Below are positions 57,067 through 64,000 of a stretch of DNA of 64,000 nt, in pieces. The notes beneath the pieces are model-generated. The model was not told the DNA's origin. It ran no database searches and was given only the letters and a program-made list of their open reading frames with translations. The stretch lies in NCBI RefSeq assembly GCF_003185895.1, contig NZ_QHLY01000005.1:705476-769475 (forward strand). Reading direction: 5' to 3'. Numbering within the stretch: position 1 is the stretch's first letter; each line of letters starts with the position of its first letter. The position numbers and the translations under genes were made by a program. Source of the DNA: Cryobacterium arcticum. Its GTDB lineage: Bacteria > Actinomycetota > Actinomycetes > Actinomycetales > Microbacteriaceae.

Positions 57067-58825
57067 CCGGCGCATCCGTGGCGGCAGCGGCGGCCGGTGC
57101 CGGCGCATCCGTCTCCCACATCGGCACCCGCAGACCGCGCTCGCGAGCGACCTCTTCGGCGCGTTCGTAGCCGGCGTCGACGTGCCGCATCACGCCGGTG
57201 CCGGGGTCGTTGGTGAGCACCCGGGCGATCTTCTCGGCCGCCAGCGGCGTGCCGTCGGCCACGATCACCTGGCCGGCGTGGATGCTGCGGCCGATGCCGA
57301 CCCCGCCGCCGTGGTGGATCGAGACCCAGGTGGCGCCGGAGGCGGTGTTCAGCAGCGCGTTCAGCAGCGGCCAGTCGGCGATGGCGTCGGAGCCGTCCTT
57401 CATGCCCTCGGTCTCGCGGTAGGGCGAGGCCACCGAGCCGGAGTCGAGGTGGTCGCGGCCGATCACGATCGGGGCGGTGAGCTCGCCGGAGGCGACCATT
57501 TCATTGAACTTCAGGCCCGCCAGGTGGCGTTCCTGGTAGCCGAGCCAGCAGATGCGGGCGGGCAGGCCCTCGAACTGCACCTTTTCACCGGCCGCGGTGA
57601 TCCAGCGGCGCAGGTGCTCGTCGTGCGGGAAGAGCTCGACGATGGCCTTATCGGTGGCCGCAATGTCGGCCGGGTCGCCGGAGAGCGCGGCCCAGCGGAA
57701 CGGACCCTTGCCCTCGGCGAAGAGCGGGCGGATGTAGGCGGGCACGAAACCGGGGAAGTCGAATGCCCGCTCGCAGCCGCCGAGCAGTGCCTCGGCGCGG
57801 ATGGAGTTGCCGTAGTCGAAGACCTCGGCGCCGGCATCCTGGAAGTCGACCATGGCCTGCACCTGCTTGGCCATGGCGGCCCGGGCCCGGTCGGTGAACT
57901 CCTCCGGCTTATCGGCCGCGTAGGCGTGCCAGTCGGCGACAGTGACGCCCTCGGGCAGGTAAGCGAGCGGGTCGTGGGCGCTGGTCTGGTCGGTGACGAT
58001 GTCGATTGGCACGTTGCGGGCACGCAGTTCGGGGAAGACGGTGGCGGCGTTGCCGACCAGACCTACCGAGAGCGGCCGGCGTTCAGCCTTGGCGGCGAGC
58101 ACCCGGGCGATCGCGTCGTCGATGTCGTCGGTCATCTCATCGAGGTAACCGCGCTCCACCCGGCGCTGCAGCCGGGACGGGTCGACGTCGACGATCAGCA
58201 CAACACCCTCGTTGAGGGTGACTGCCATCGGTTGGGCGCCGCCCATGCCGCCGGCGCCGCCGGTGAGGGTGAGGGTGCCGGCCAGGGTGCCGCCGAACCT
58301 CTTCGCGGCCACGGCGGCGAAGGTCTCGTAGGTGCCCTGCAGGATGCCCTGGGTGCCGATGTAGATCCAGGAGCCGGCGGTCATCTGGCCGTACATTGTG
58401 AGGCCGAGGGCTTCGAGTTTGCGGAACTCCGGCCAGGTGGCCCAGTCGCCAACCAGGTTGGAGTTGGCGATCAGCACCCGCGGCGCCCACTCGTGGGTGC
58501 GGAACACACCGACGGGCTTGCCGGACTGCACGAGCAGGGTCTCATCCTTCTCGAGCGTGGTGAGGGTGCGCACGATCGCGTCGTACGCCTCCCAGTTGCG
58601 GGCGGCCTTGCCGGTGCCGCCATAGACCACGAGCTTCTCCGGGTGCTCGGCCACCTCAGGGTCGAGGTTGTTCATCAGCATCCGCAGCGGGCCCTCGGTC
58701 TGCCAGCTCTTGGCGGTGAGGGTGGTGCCGCGGGCGGCGCGCACGACGCGGGGCGGATGCGCGTCGATGGCGGGTGCATCCGTCACCGCGGAGTCGGCGG
58801 GGCTGGTCTCGGTCAGGTCGGGCAT
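57059..58825 (-). CDS. hutU: Urocanate hydratase
   Basis: 588-residue NAD+-dependent enzyme converting urocanate to imidazolonepropionate. [49 protein letters not shown] and [16 protein letters not shown] are the expected motifs. About 30 extra residues at each end are low complexity (Ala/Asp/Thr). The gene lies 41 bases after hutH. Confidence 0.95.
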   Translation of the reverse strand: MPDLTETSPADSAVTDAPAIDAHPPRVVRAARGTTLTAKSWQTEGPLRMLMNNLDPEVAEHPEKLVVYGGTGKAARNWEAYDAIVRTLTTLEKDETLLVQSGKPVGVFRTHEWAPRVLIANSNLVGDWATWPEFRKLEALGLTMYGQMTAGSWIYIGTQGILQGTYETFAAVAAKRFGGTLAGTLTLTGGAGGMGGAQPMAVTLNEGVVLIVDVDPSRLQRRVERGYLDEMTDDIDDAIARVLAAKAERRPLSVGLVGNAATVFPELRARNVPIDIVTDQTSAHDPLAYLPEGVTVADWHAYAADKPEEFTDRARAAMAKQVQAMVDFQDAGAEVFDYGNSIRAEALLGGCERAFDFPGFVPAYIRPLFAEGKGPFRWAALSGDPADIAATDKAIVELFPHDEHLRRWITAAGEKVQFEGLPARICWLGYQERHLAGLKFNEMVASGELTAPIVIGRDHLDSGSVASPYRETEGMKDGSDAIADWPLLNALLNTASGATWVSIHHGGGVGIGRSIHAGQVIVADGTPLAAEKIARVLTNDPGTGVMRHVDAGYERAEEVARERGLRVPMWETDAPAPAAAAATDAPDA

Positions 58826-58866
58826 GAGCGGGGTCTGCTTTCTCGAGAGCTGAAGGGAGTGACGGT

Positions 58867-60513
58867 TCAGTACAGGTCGCCGGTGGCGCTCTGGGCGGCG
58901 GCGAGCACGGCGCCGCTCCGCACGGAGGCAGCGACCGACTCGATCTCAGGGGAGAGGAACCGGTCGGGGCCGGGGCCGGCGACGTCGCGGCGTACCTCGG
59001 CGAGCACGGCGCCGGTGGCGGGACCGGGCAGGAGGGGGGCGCGCAGGTCGAGGGCGCGGCTCGCGGTCATGACCTCGATGCCGAGCACCCGGGCGAGCCC
59101 GTCGATGCCGGTGCGTAGCTTGCGGGCGGCGTGCCAGCCCATCGACACGTGGTCTTCCTGCATGGCCGAGGAGGGGATGGAGTCGACCGAGGCGGGCACG
59201 GCGAGGCGCTTGAGCTCGGAGACGATGCCGGCGGCGGTGTACTGGGCGATCATCAGGCCGGAGTCGACCCCCACGTCGTGGGCAAGGAAGGCGGGCAGGC
59301 CGTTGTTGCGGGCCGGGTCGAGCATCCGGTCGGTGCGGCGCTCGGACATGCTGGCCACGTCGGCCACGGCGATGGCGAGGAAGTCGAGCACGTAGGCAAC
59401 CGGGGCGCCGTGGAAGTTGCCGTTGGACTCGACCCGGCCGTCGATGGTGACGACGGGGTTGTCGATGGCGCTGGCCAGTTCGCGGTCGGCGATGCGGCCG
59501 GCGTGGTCGACGGTGTCGCGGGCGGCACCGTGCACCTGTGGGGCGCAGCGCAGCGAGTAGGCGTCCTGCACCCGGGTGCACTCCGGCCCCTTGTGGCTGG
59601 CCACGATGGAGGAGTCGGCGAGCAGGTGGCGCAGGTTCGTGGCGGAGGCCTGCTGGCCGAGTTGCGGGCGCAGGCTCGCGAGGTCGGCGGCGAAGACGGC
59701 ATCCGTGCCGAGCAGGGCCTCGATGCTCATTGCCGCGGCGATGTCGGCGCTGGCGAGCAGGGTGTGCAGGTCGTGCAGGGCCAGGCTGAGCTGGCCGAGC
59801 ATGCCGTCGGTGCCGTTGATGAGGGCCAGGCCCTCTTTCTCGGCCAGCAGCACGGGTTCGAGGCCGGCCGCGGCGAGGGCGTCGGCGGCGGGCATCTCGG
59901 TGCCGGTGTGGTCGCGCACCGTGCCTTCGCCCAGCAGGGCCAGGGCGCAGTGGGCCAGCGGGGCCAGGTCGCCGGAGCAGCCGAGCGAGCCGTATTCGCG
60001 CACGATCGGGGTGATGCCGGCGTTGAGTAGGCCGGCGTAGGCCTCGGCCGTCGACAGCCGGATGCCGGTGCGGCCGGTGAGCAGGGTCGACAGGCGCAGC
60101 AGCATCAGGGCGCGCACCGTCTCCCGTTCCACCTCGGCGCCGGAGCCGGCCGCGTGCGAGCGCACCAGGCTCTGCTGCAACCGGGTGCGGTCGGCGGCGT
60201 TGATGAAGGTGGTGGCCAGGGCGCCGAAGCCGGTGGAGATGCCGTAGTGCGGCGCCGCGTCGGTGGCGAGCACCTCGATGGTGGCCCGGCTCGCCGACAC
60301 GGCCGCGCGGGCGTCGTCGCCGATGACCACCGGGGCGTCGTGGCGGGCCACGTTGACGACATCGGCGACCGAGACCGGCCCGGTGCCCACGGTGACGGGT
60401 GCGGTGGCGGTCACTCCGTCGGTGCTGACGTTGGCGGTGCGGGCGGTGTCGGTGCTGGCGGGGAGGCCGGAGGGAGTGCCGGTGCCGGGGAGGATGGTGT
60501 CGAGGGGCTGCAT
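58867..60513 (-). CDS. hutH: Histidine ammonia-lyase
   Basis: 548-residue aromatic-ammonia-lyase that converts histidine to urocanate. Tyr90 in HYGISTGFG is the catalytic base region. The cofactor-forming triad is Cys179-Ser180-Gly181 in [14 protein letters not shown], where many family members have Ala-Ser-Gly. The first 40 residues are low complexity, so the start is uncertain: ATG 60513 was chosen, and ATG 60540 with AAAGG upstream is possible. First gene of the hut operon. Confidence 0.93.
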   Translation of the reverse strand: MQPLDTILPGTGTPSGLPASTDTARTANVSTDGVTATAPVTVGTGPVSVADVVNVARHDAPVVIGDDARAAVSASRATIEVLATDAAPHYGISTGFGALATTFINAADRTRLQQSLVRSHAAGSGAEVERETVRALMLLRLSTLLTGRTGIRLSTAEAYAGLLNAGITPIVREYGSLGCSGDLAPLAHCALALLGEGTVRDHTGTEMPAADALAAAGLEPVLLAEKEGLALINGTDGMLGQLSLALHDLHTLLASADIAAAMSIEALLGTDAVFAADLASLRPQLGQQASATNLRHLLADSSIVASHKGPECTRVQDAYSLRCAPQVHGAARDTVDHAGRIADRELASAIDNPVVTIDGRVESNGNFHGAPVAYVLDFLAIAVADVASMSERRTDRMLDPARNNGLPAFLAHDVGVDSGLMIAQYTAAGIVSELKRLAVPASVDSIPSSAMQEDHVSMGWHAARKLRTGIDGLARVLGIEVMTASRALDLRAPLLPGPATGAVLAEVRRDVAGPGPDRFLSPEIESVAASVRSGAVLAAAQSATGDLY

Positions 60514-60565
60514 GGTTCCATCTGACTCCAGTCGGGGCATCCGCGCAGTGCCTTTCGGGCACCTC

Positions 60566-60585
60566 GTGTCTCGCATGCGAGACAC
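60566..60585. promoter_or_regulatory. Perfect 20-bp palindrome upstream of hutH
   Basis: GTGTCTCGCATGCGAGACAC is fully self-complementary and lies 52 bases upstream of the hutH start used here. Length, symmetry and position suit an operator for a dimeric repressor of the hut operon. No regulator gene is adjacent, so the protein is unknown. Confidence 0.65.
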
Positions 60586-60772
60586 TCTGGCTCCCACTGC
60601 CTCTCGGCCAGCAGCGGATCCGCGAAACGCGGGTCAGGCGCCGCTCCGCCCGTGGCGCGCCACCCGCGAACCGGCGCCGCACCCGCGCGGCTCCCGGGGC
60701 GCCGCCCCGCCGGGCTACGGTGGGAGGAGAGGCCGGACCGTGCCGGTCGCATGACCCACAGGAGGACCCCGG

Positions 60773-61288
60773 ATGCTCTCGACCGACCTGATGCGCGACG
60801 CCTTCAGCCGGGTGCACGACAGTGTGCACGCCAGCCTGCTCGGCGCCGGACCCGAGCTGCTGGAGTACCGGGCCGACCCGCAGGCCAACACCATCGCCTG
60901 GCTGGTCTGGCACCTCACCCGCGTGCAGGACGACCACATCGCCGGCTTGATGGACGGCCCGCAGCTCTGGACGACGGCGGGCTGGCACAAGCGCTTCGAC
61001 CTGCCGTTCGCCGCATCCGCTACCGGCTACGGCCAGAGCGCCGGCGACGTGGCCGCCGTGAAGGTGGGCGCCGACCTGTTGCTCGGCTACTTCGACGCCG
61101 TGCACGAGCGCACCCTCGACTACCTCGACACCCTCACCGAAGCTGACTACGGCCGCGTCGTCGACACCCGCTGGACCCCGGCGGTGACCCTGGCCGTGCG
61201 GCTGATCAGCGTGATCAACGACGACCTGCAGCACGCCGGCCAGGCCTCCTACGTGCGCGGCCTCGCCCAGCGGGCCGGCCTGCACTGA
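60773..61288 (+). CDS. DUF664/DinB-like protein
   Basis: 171-residue four-helix protein of the DUF664 group, related to mycothiol-dependent DinB enzymes. NTIAWLVWHLTRVQDDH and NDDLQHAGQASYVRG give the three conserved His for metal. CAGGAGGACCCCGG precedes the ATG, an ideal ribosome site. Divergent from the hut operon, but no functional tie is evident. Enzymatic substrate unknown. Confidence 0.85.
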   Translation: MLSTDLMRDAFSRVHDSVHASLLGAGPELLEYRADPQANTIAWLVWHLTRVQDDHIAGLMDGPQLWTTAGWHKRFDLPFAASATGYGQSAGDVAAVKVGADLLLGYFDAVHERTLDYLDTLTEADYGRVVDTRWTPAVTLAVRLISVINDDLQHAGQASYVRGLAQRAGLH

Positions 61289-61302
61289 CCGGTCACACGA
61301 CC

Positions 61303-61362
61303 CGCGAGAGCGGCCCTGTGGCCGCCTCGCTGCGCTGTGGTGACCGCAACTCCGCTTTCGCG
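61303..61362. repeat. 60-bp hairpin repeat, copy A
   Basis: Arms CGCGAGAGCGG and CCGCTTTCGCG pair at 10 of 11 positions plus one wobble. The interior contains TGTGGCCGCCTCGCTGCGC and TGTGGTGACC, shared with copies B and C. Confidence 0.85.
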
Positions 61363-61413
61363 AGCTGAGGGAATCCGCGAGGTGAGGGGCTCCGCGAGCG
61401 GATGGGGTTGGTT

Positions 61414-61473
61414 CGCGAGAGCGGCCCTGTGGCTACCTCGCTGCGCTGTGGTGATCACAACCCCGCTTTCGCG
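61414..61473. repeat. 60-bp hairpin repeat, copy B
   Basis: Identical arms to copy A; the interior reads TGTGGCTACCTCGCTGCGC and TGTGGTGATC. Same orientation as A, 111 bases downstream. Confidence 0.85.
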
Positions 61474-61485
61474 AGATGCTGCATC

Positions 61486-61545
61486 CGCGAGAGCGGGGGT
61501 GTGGCTGCCTCGTTGCGCTGTGGTGACCATAAGTCCGCCCTCGCG
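61486..61545. repeat. 60-bp hairpin repeat, copy C
   Basis: Arms CGCGAGAGCGG and CCGCCCTCGCG; the interior reads TGTGGCTGCCTCGTTGCGC and TGTGGTGACC. The right arm differs from A and B (CCC for TTT) but can still pair largely with the left arm. 72 bases after copy B. Confidence 0.8.
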
Positions 61546-61604
61546 AAGGGTGTGGCGGGAGGGCCCGGCTAGGCTCTGAGCAGCACCTCGACACTGGAGA
61601 GCCC

Positions 61605-62234
61605 GTGGCCCACTCGTATCCGCTGTATGTGAACGTGCTGGCGCAGTGCTTCTGCTGCCAGTCGTTGCAGCCGTTCCACTTCACCTCGGCGACCGACCAG
61701 GTGGTGTGCATGCATTGCCTGCGCCACCTGGGGCCGGACAAGGCCGAGCAGCGCGACACCGACCACATCCAGCTCTGGCTCGGCCAGTTCGCCGCCCAGC
61801 AGCAGACCCTGCACGAGCTCAGCATCAGCACCACGGCCACCATCGCTGCGCGCGACGCCGAGATCGCGGCGCTCGCCGCCCAGGTCGCCGACCTCACCGG
61901 CATCGTGGCCGGCCGGTTCGACCGCGGCCCCGACGCGGGCCTGCGCGGCCTGCTCGAGACCGAGGTGCTCAAGCGCGCCGAGCGCAAGGCCGAGCTGGGC
62001 CAGCGCCGCACGGATGCCGCGATGGCTGTGCTCTGGCAGATCGACCGGTTGCACCGGGTGAAGCCGGCCGACCCGCAGCACTGCGGATGCGGCAAGTCCG
62101 CCGCGAAGTGCCCCGAGGCCCGAGCGCTCGGCCCGATGCGCCAGGCGCTGGGCGACTGGGAGGCCAAGAACATCAAGCTCCACGCCGCTGGCCAGCGGCA
62201 CGCCCTACCCGCCGGTCACCCCGCCCTCGCCTGA
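61605..62234 (+). CDS. Hypothetical zinc-ribbon/coiled-coil protein
   Basis: 209 residues, no family recognised. Cys pairs at 15/18 and 35/38 (CFCC, CMHC) look like an N-terminal zinc ribbon. Residues about 55-105 are Ala/Gln-rich helical and likely coiled coil. A second Cys cluster, CGCGKSAAKC (from 160), follows. GTG 61605 has GGAG seven bases upstream. The layout suggests a soluble, metal-binding, oligomeric protein; role unknown. Confidence 0.75.
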   Translation: MAHSYPLYVNVLAQCFCCQSLQPFHFTSATDQVVCMHCLRHLGPDKAEQRDTDHIQLWLGQFAAQQQTLHELSISTTATIAARDAEIAALAAQVADLTGIVAGRFDRGPDAGLRGLLETEVLKRAERKAELGQRRTDAAMAVLWQIDRLHRVKPADPQHCGCGKSAAKCPEARALGPMRQALGDWEAKNIKLHAAGQRHALPAGHPALA

Positions 62235-62251
62235 CCGACACCCGCGCAGAC

Positions 62252-62317
62252 AACTGTTCCCGGTGCGGACTTCTGCGGCCGGCGTGCCGGGCGCAATTGT
62301 CCGCATCGGGAACAGTT
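62252..62317. repeat. 66-bp palindromic intergenic repeat, copy 4
   Basis: AACTGTTCCCG and CGGGAACAGTT are perfect inverted ends; inner CGGACTTCTGCG and CGCAATTGTCCG flank GCCGGCGTGCCGGG. It lies between the convergent zinc-ribbon and gluconokinase genes. Confidence 0.9.
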
Positions 62318-62359
62318 TCGGCAGAGGTGACGCGGGCGCCGCGCTGCGAGGGCCCTGCG

Positions 62360-62938
62360 TCAGACCGCGGGGCGGGCGACCGAGGACCGGCCGGGGGTGG
62401 GGGCGCCCAGGGCCGACGAGCCGGGGCTGGGAGTGAGGCCCAGGAGGCGCACGATCTCGGCGGCCTCCTCGGCGGGCTTCCGGCCGGCGTCGATGGTGAT
62501 GGCGTTCTCGTCGGCCTCCGGCGGTTCGAGCGTGGCCACCTGCGAGTCCAGCAACGCCGGCGGCATGTAGTGGTCGCTGCGGGTGGCCAAGCGCCGCCCG
62601 ATCAGGTCTTTTGTGCCGGTGAGGTGCACGAAGATCACGTTCTGCTCGCGCAGCACGTCGCGGTAGCGGCGCTTGAGCGCCGAGCAGGTGATGATGCCGG
62701 GCACGCCCGCCATGGTGTGCTCGATTATCCACGATGAGATGGTGTCGAGCCAGGGGGCCCGGTCCTCGTCGTTGAGCGCCTCGCCGGAGGACATCTTGTC
62801 GATGTTCTCCTGCGGGTGCAGGTCGTCGCCCTCTTCGAGGTCCCAGCCGAGCTGGCCGGCCAGGATGCCCGCCACGGTGGACTTGCCCGAGCCGGACACC
62901 CCCATGATCACGAGAACGGGTTGCTGCGTCGCGATCAT
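62360..62938 (-). CDS. gntK: Gluconokinase
   Basis: 192-residue P-loop kinase forming 6-phosphogluconate. P-loop MGVSGSGKST, then EGDDLHPQENIDKMSSGEALNDEDRAPWL and CSALKRRYRDVLR, all standard for GntK. The last 20 residues (SALGAPTPGRSSVARPAV) are extra and disordered. ATG 62938 shares one base with the permease stop (TGATG). Confidence 0.94.
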   Translation of the reverse strand: MIATQQPVLVIMGVSGSGKSTVAGILAGQLGWDLEEGDDLHPQENIDKMSSGEALNDEDRAPWLDTISSWIIEHTMAGVPGIITCSALKRRYRDVLREQNVIFVHLTGTKDLIGRRLATRSDHYMPPALLDSQVATLEPPEADENAITIDAGRKPAEEAAEIVRLLGLTPSPGSSALGAPTPGRSSVARPAV

Positions 62939-64000
62939 CAGATCACCACGTTCAGGAGCAGCACGCCGGCCAGGCCGGTCACCGAGATGAGGCATTCCAT
63001 CACGGTCCAGGTCTTCAGCGTCTGCGGCACGTCGGTGCCGAGGTACTCCTTCACCAACCAGAAGCCCGCGTCGTTGACGTGTGAGAGGAACAGCGACCCG
63101 GCGCCGATGGCCAGAACCATGAGCGAGACATCCGTCGCGCCCAGGCTGGCCGCGACCGGTGCGAGGATGCCGGCGGCCGTGACGGTGGCGACGGTCGCCG
63201 AACCGGTGGCGACGCGCACGAGCGCGGCGACGACCCAGGCCAGCACCAGCACCGAGATGCTCGAGCCGTTCACGGCGTCGGCGATGACCGTGCCGATGCC
63301 GGTGTCGATGAGCACCTGCTTGAAGCCACCGCCGGCGCCGACAATGAGCAGGATGCCGGCGATGGGCGGCAGTGAATCGGAGAGCGACTTCGAGACGGCG
63401 GCGCGGTCCATGCCGCCGCCGCGGCCGAAGACGATCATGGCGTAGATCACGGCGATGCCCAGCGCGATCATCGGAGTACCGAGGAAGTCCAGCGCCGCGT
63501 TCAGCGGGTCGGTGGAGTTGGGGTTGATCGCGTCGGCGATCGAGCGCGCCAGCATCAGCACGACGGGCAGCAGGATGCCGGACACCGTGGCGAGGAAGCT
63601 CGGGCGCTTGACGTTCTCGTCGAGACCCTGGTCGGCGGCGGTGATGAACATCTCGGGAACGGGAACCTTGACCCAGCGGCTGGCCAGCTTGCTGAACAGC
63701 GGGCCGGCGATGATCACGGTGGGGATGGCGATGAGCACGCCGATCGCCAGGGTGAGGCCGAGGTTGGCGTTCAGGGTGGTGACGGCCACGAGCGGGCCGG
63801 GGTGCGGCGGCACCAGGCCGTGCATGACCGACAGGCCGGCCAACGCCGGGATGGCGATGCGGATGAGCGACTGGCCGCTGCGGCGGGCCACGAGGATGAT
63901 CACCGGGATGAGCAGCACCAGGCCGACCTCGAAGAACATCGGCAGGCCGATGAGGCCACCGATGAGCGCCATGGTCCACGGCAGGGTCCGCACGCTCGAC
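62938..64000 (-). CDS. gntP: GntP-family gluconate permease, 5' end beyond window
   Basis: The C-terminal 354 codons or so of a gluconate:H+ symporter, usually about 450 residues. PPHPGPLVAVTTLNANLG is the GntP signature, and the last segments (GSLFLSHVNDAGFWLVKEY, then LISVTGLAGVLLLNVVI) are intact. The frame stays open to the window edge, so the start is outside; the ATG near 63993 is internal. Operon with gntK. Confidence 0.93.
   Translation of the reverse strand, partial: SSVRTLPWTMALIGGLIGLPMFFEVGLVLLIPVIILVARRSGQSLIRIAIPALAGLSVMHGLVPPHPGPLVAVTTLNANLGLTLAIGVLIAIPTVIIAGPLFSKLASRWVKVPVPEMFITAADQGLDENVKRPSFLATVSGILLPVVLMLARSIADAINPNSTDPLNAALDFLGTPMIALGIAVIYAMIVFGRGGGMDRAAVSKSLSDSLPPIAGILLIVGAGGGFKQVLIDTGIGTVIADAVNGSSISVLVLAWVVAALVRVATGSATVATVTAAGILAPVAASLGATDVSLMVLAIGAGSLFLSHVNDAGFWLVKEYLGTDVPQTLKTWTVMECLISVTGLAGVLLLNVVI

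Larger units (their letters stand above)
61289..61604. other. Repeat-filled intergenic region
   Basis: 316 bases holding three 60-bp hairpin repeats with partial copies between them. TAGGCT (61569-61574) is a possible -10 element for the zinc-ribbon gene. The long open frame on the minus strand here simply translates the repeats (recurrent TTAQRG peptides) and is not a gene. Confidence 0.7.

Noticed and set aside
61249-61530. Minus-strand frame encoding repeated TTAQRGSH-like peptides
   Set aside because: It is the translation of the three 60-bp hairpin repeats and has no ribosome site; the periodicity is at the DNA level.
61303-61545. CRISPR-like array of direct repeats
   Set aside because: Only three copies, 60 bases long, internally palindromic, with unequal spacers and no cas genes.

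Overview
The window is high-GC chromosomal DNA, and most junctions inside its operons are 1-8 base start/stop overlaps. Gene content points to an actinobacterium, most likely Microbacteriaceae and perhaps Cryobacterium-like. The pointers are DinB/DUF664 proteins of the mycothiol-linked kind, an actinobacterial CueP lipoprotein, a DtxR/IdeR-type iron box, many promoters abutting start codons with no leader, and the TCGA-rich intergenic repeats common in that family. I see no transposase, integrase, phage gene, CRISPR array, rRNA or tRNA. The genus is an inference.

Layout. 1-8.4 kb: a dipeptide/oligopeptide ABC importer operon ending in a TauE/SafE permease, flanked by two D-2-hydroxyacid dehydrogenase genes (the first cut by the window edge). 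8.4-10.3 kb: a zinc alcohol dehydrogenase and a DUF4287 protein. 10.4-13.8 kb: a GH65 disaccharide phosphorylase with beta-phosphoglucomutase, divergent from an AraC regulator. 15-19 kb: a siderophore-iron ABC importer behind a DtxR-type box. 19-22.5 kb: a DHA2 drug-efflux protein, then PnuC and a NadR-like enzyme for NAD salvage.

22.5-29.1 kb is the most unusual part. Five overlapping genes encode a MoxR AAA+ ATPase, an unknown protein, a protein joining an HEIGH putative metallopeptidase site to a VWA domain, a proline-rich unknown protein, and a stand-alone adenylate-forming enzyme. I know MoxR/VWA pairs as a class, but not this set. Its function cannot be read from the sequence.

29.8-35.3 kb and 43.3-47.7 kb are two beta-glucoside PTS loci. 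Each has a LicT/BglG antiterminator, an RNA antiterminator (RAT) overlapping a terminator, an EIIBCA permease and a GH1 6-phospho-beta-glucosidase. The first RAT is near-canonical and the second is divergent, which suggests separate specificities. Between the loci lie a ketone-body (3-hydroxybutyrate/acetoacetate) operon with a divergent LysR gene, a CueP copper-binding lipoprotein gene flanked by two copies of a 61-bp hairpin repeat, and an APH-type kinase gene.

47.7-53.3 kb carries a histidine phosphatase, a LolA-like exported protein with a two-gene ABC exporter, and an orphan MurE-like ligase. 53.3-60.5 kb is a histidine-utilisation operon (hutH, hutU, M20 amidase, hutF, hutI) with a perfect 20-bp palindrome upstream. 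60.8-64 kb has a DUF664 protein, a block of three 60-bp hairpin repeats, a zinc-ribbon protein, and gluconokinase with a GntP gluconate permease that runs off the window.

Four families of short structured intergenic repeats occur: a 66-bp palindrome (4 copies), the 61-bp hairpin (2), a 60-bp hairpin (3), and the TCGA-rich family.
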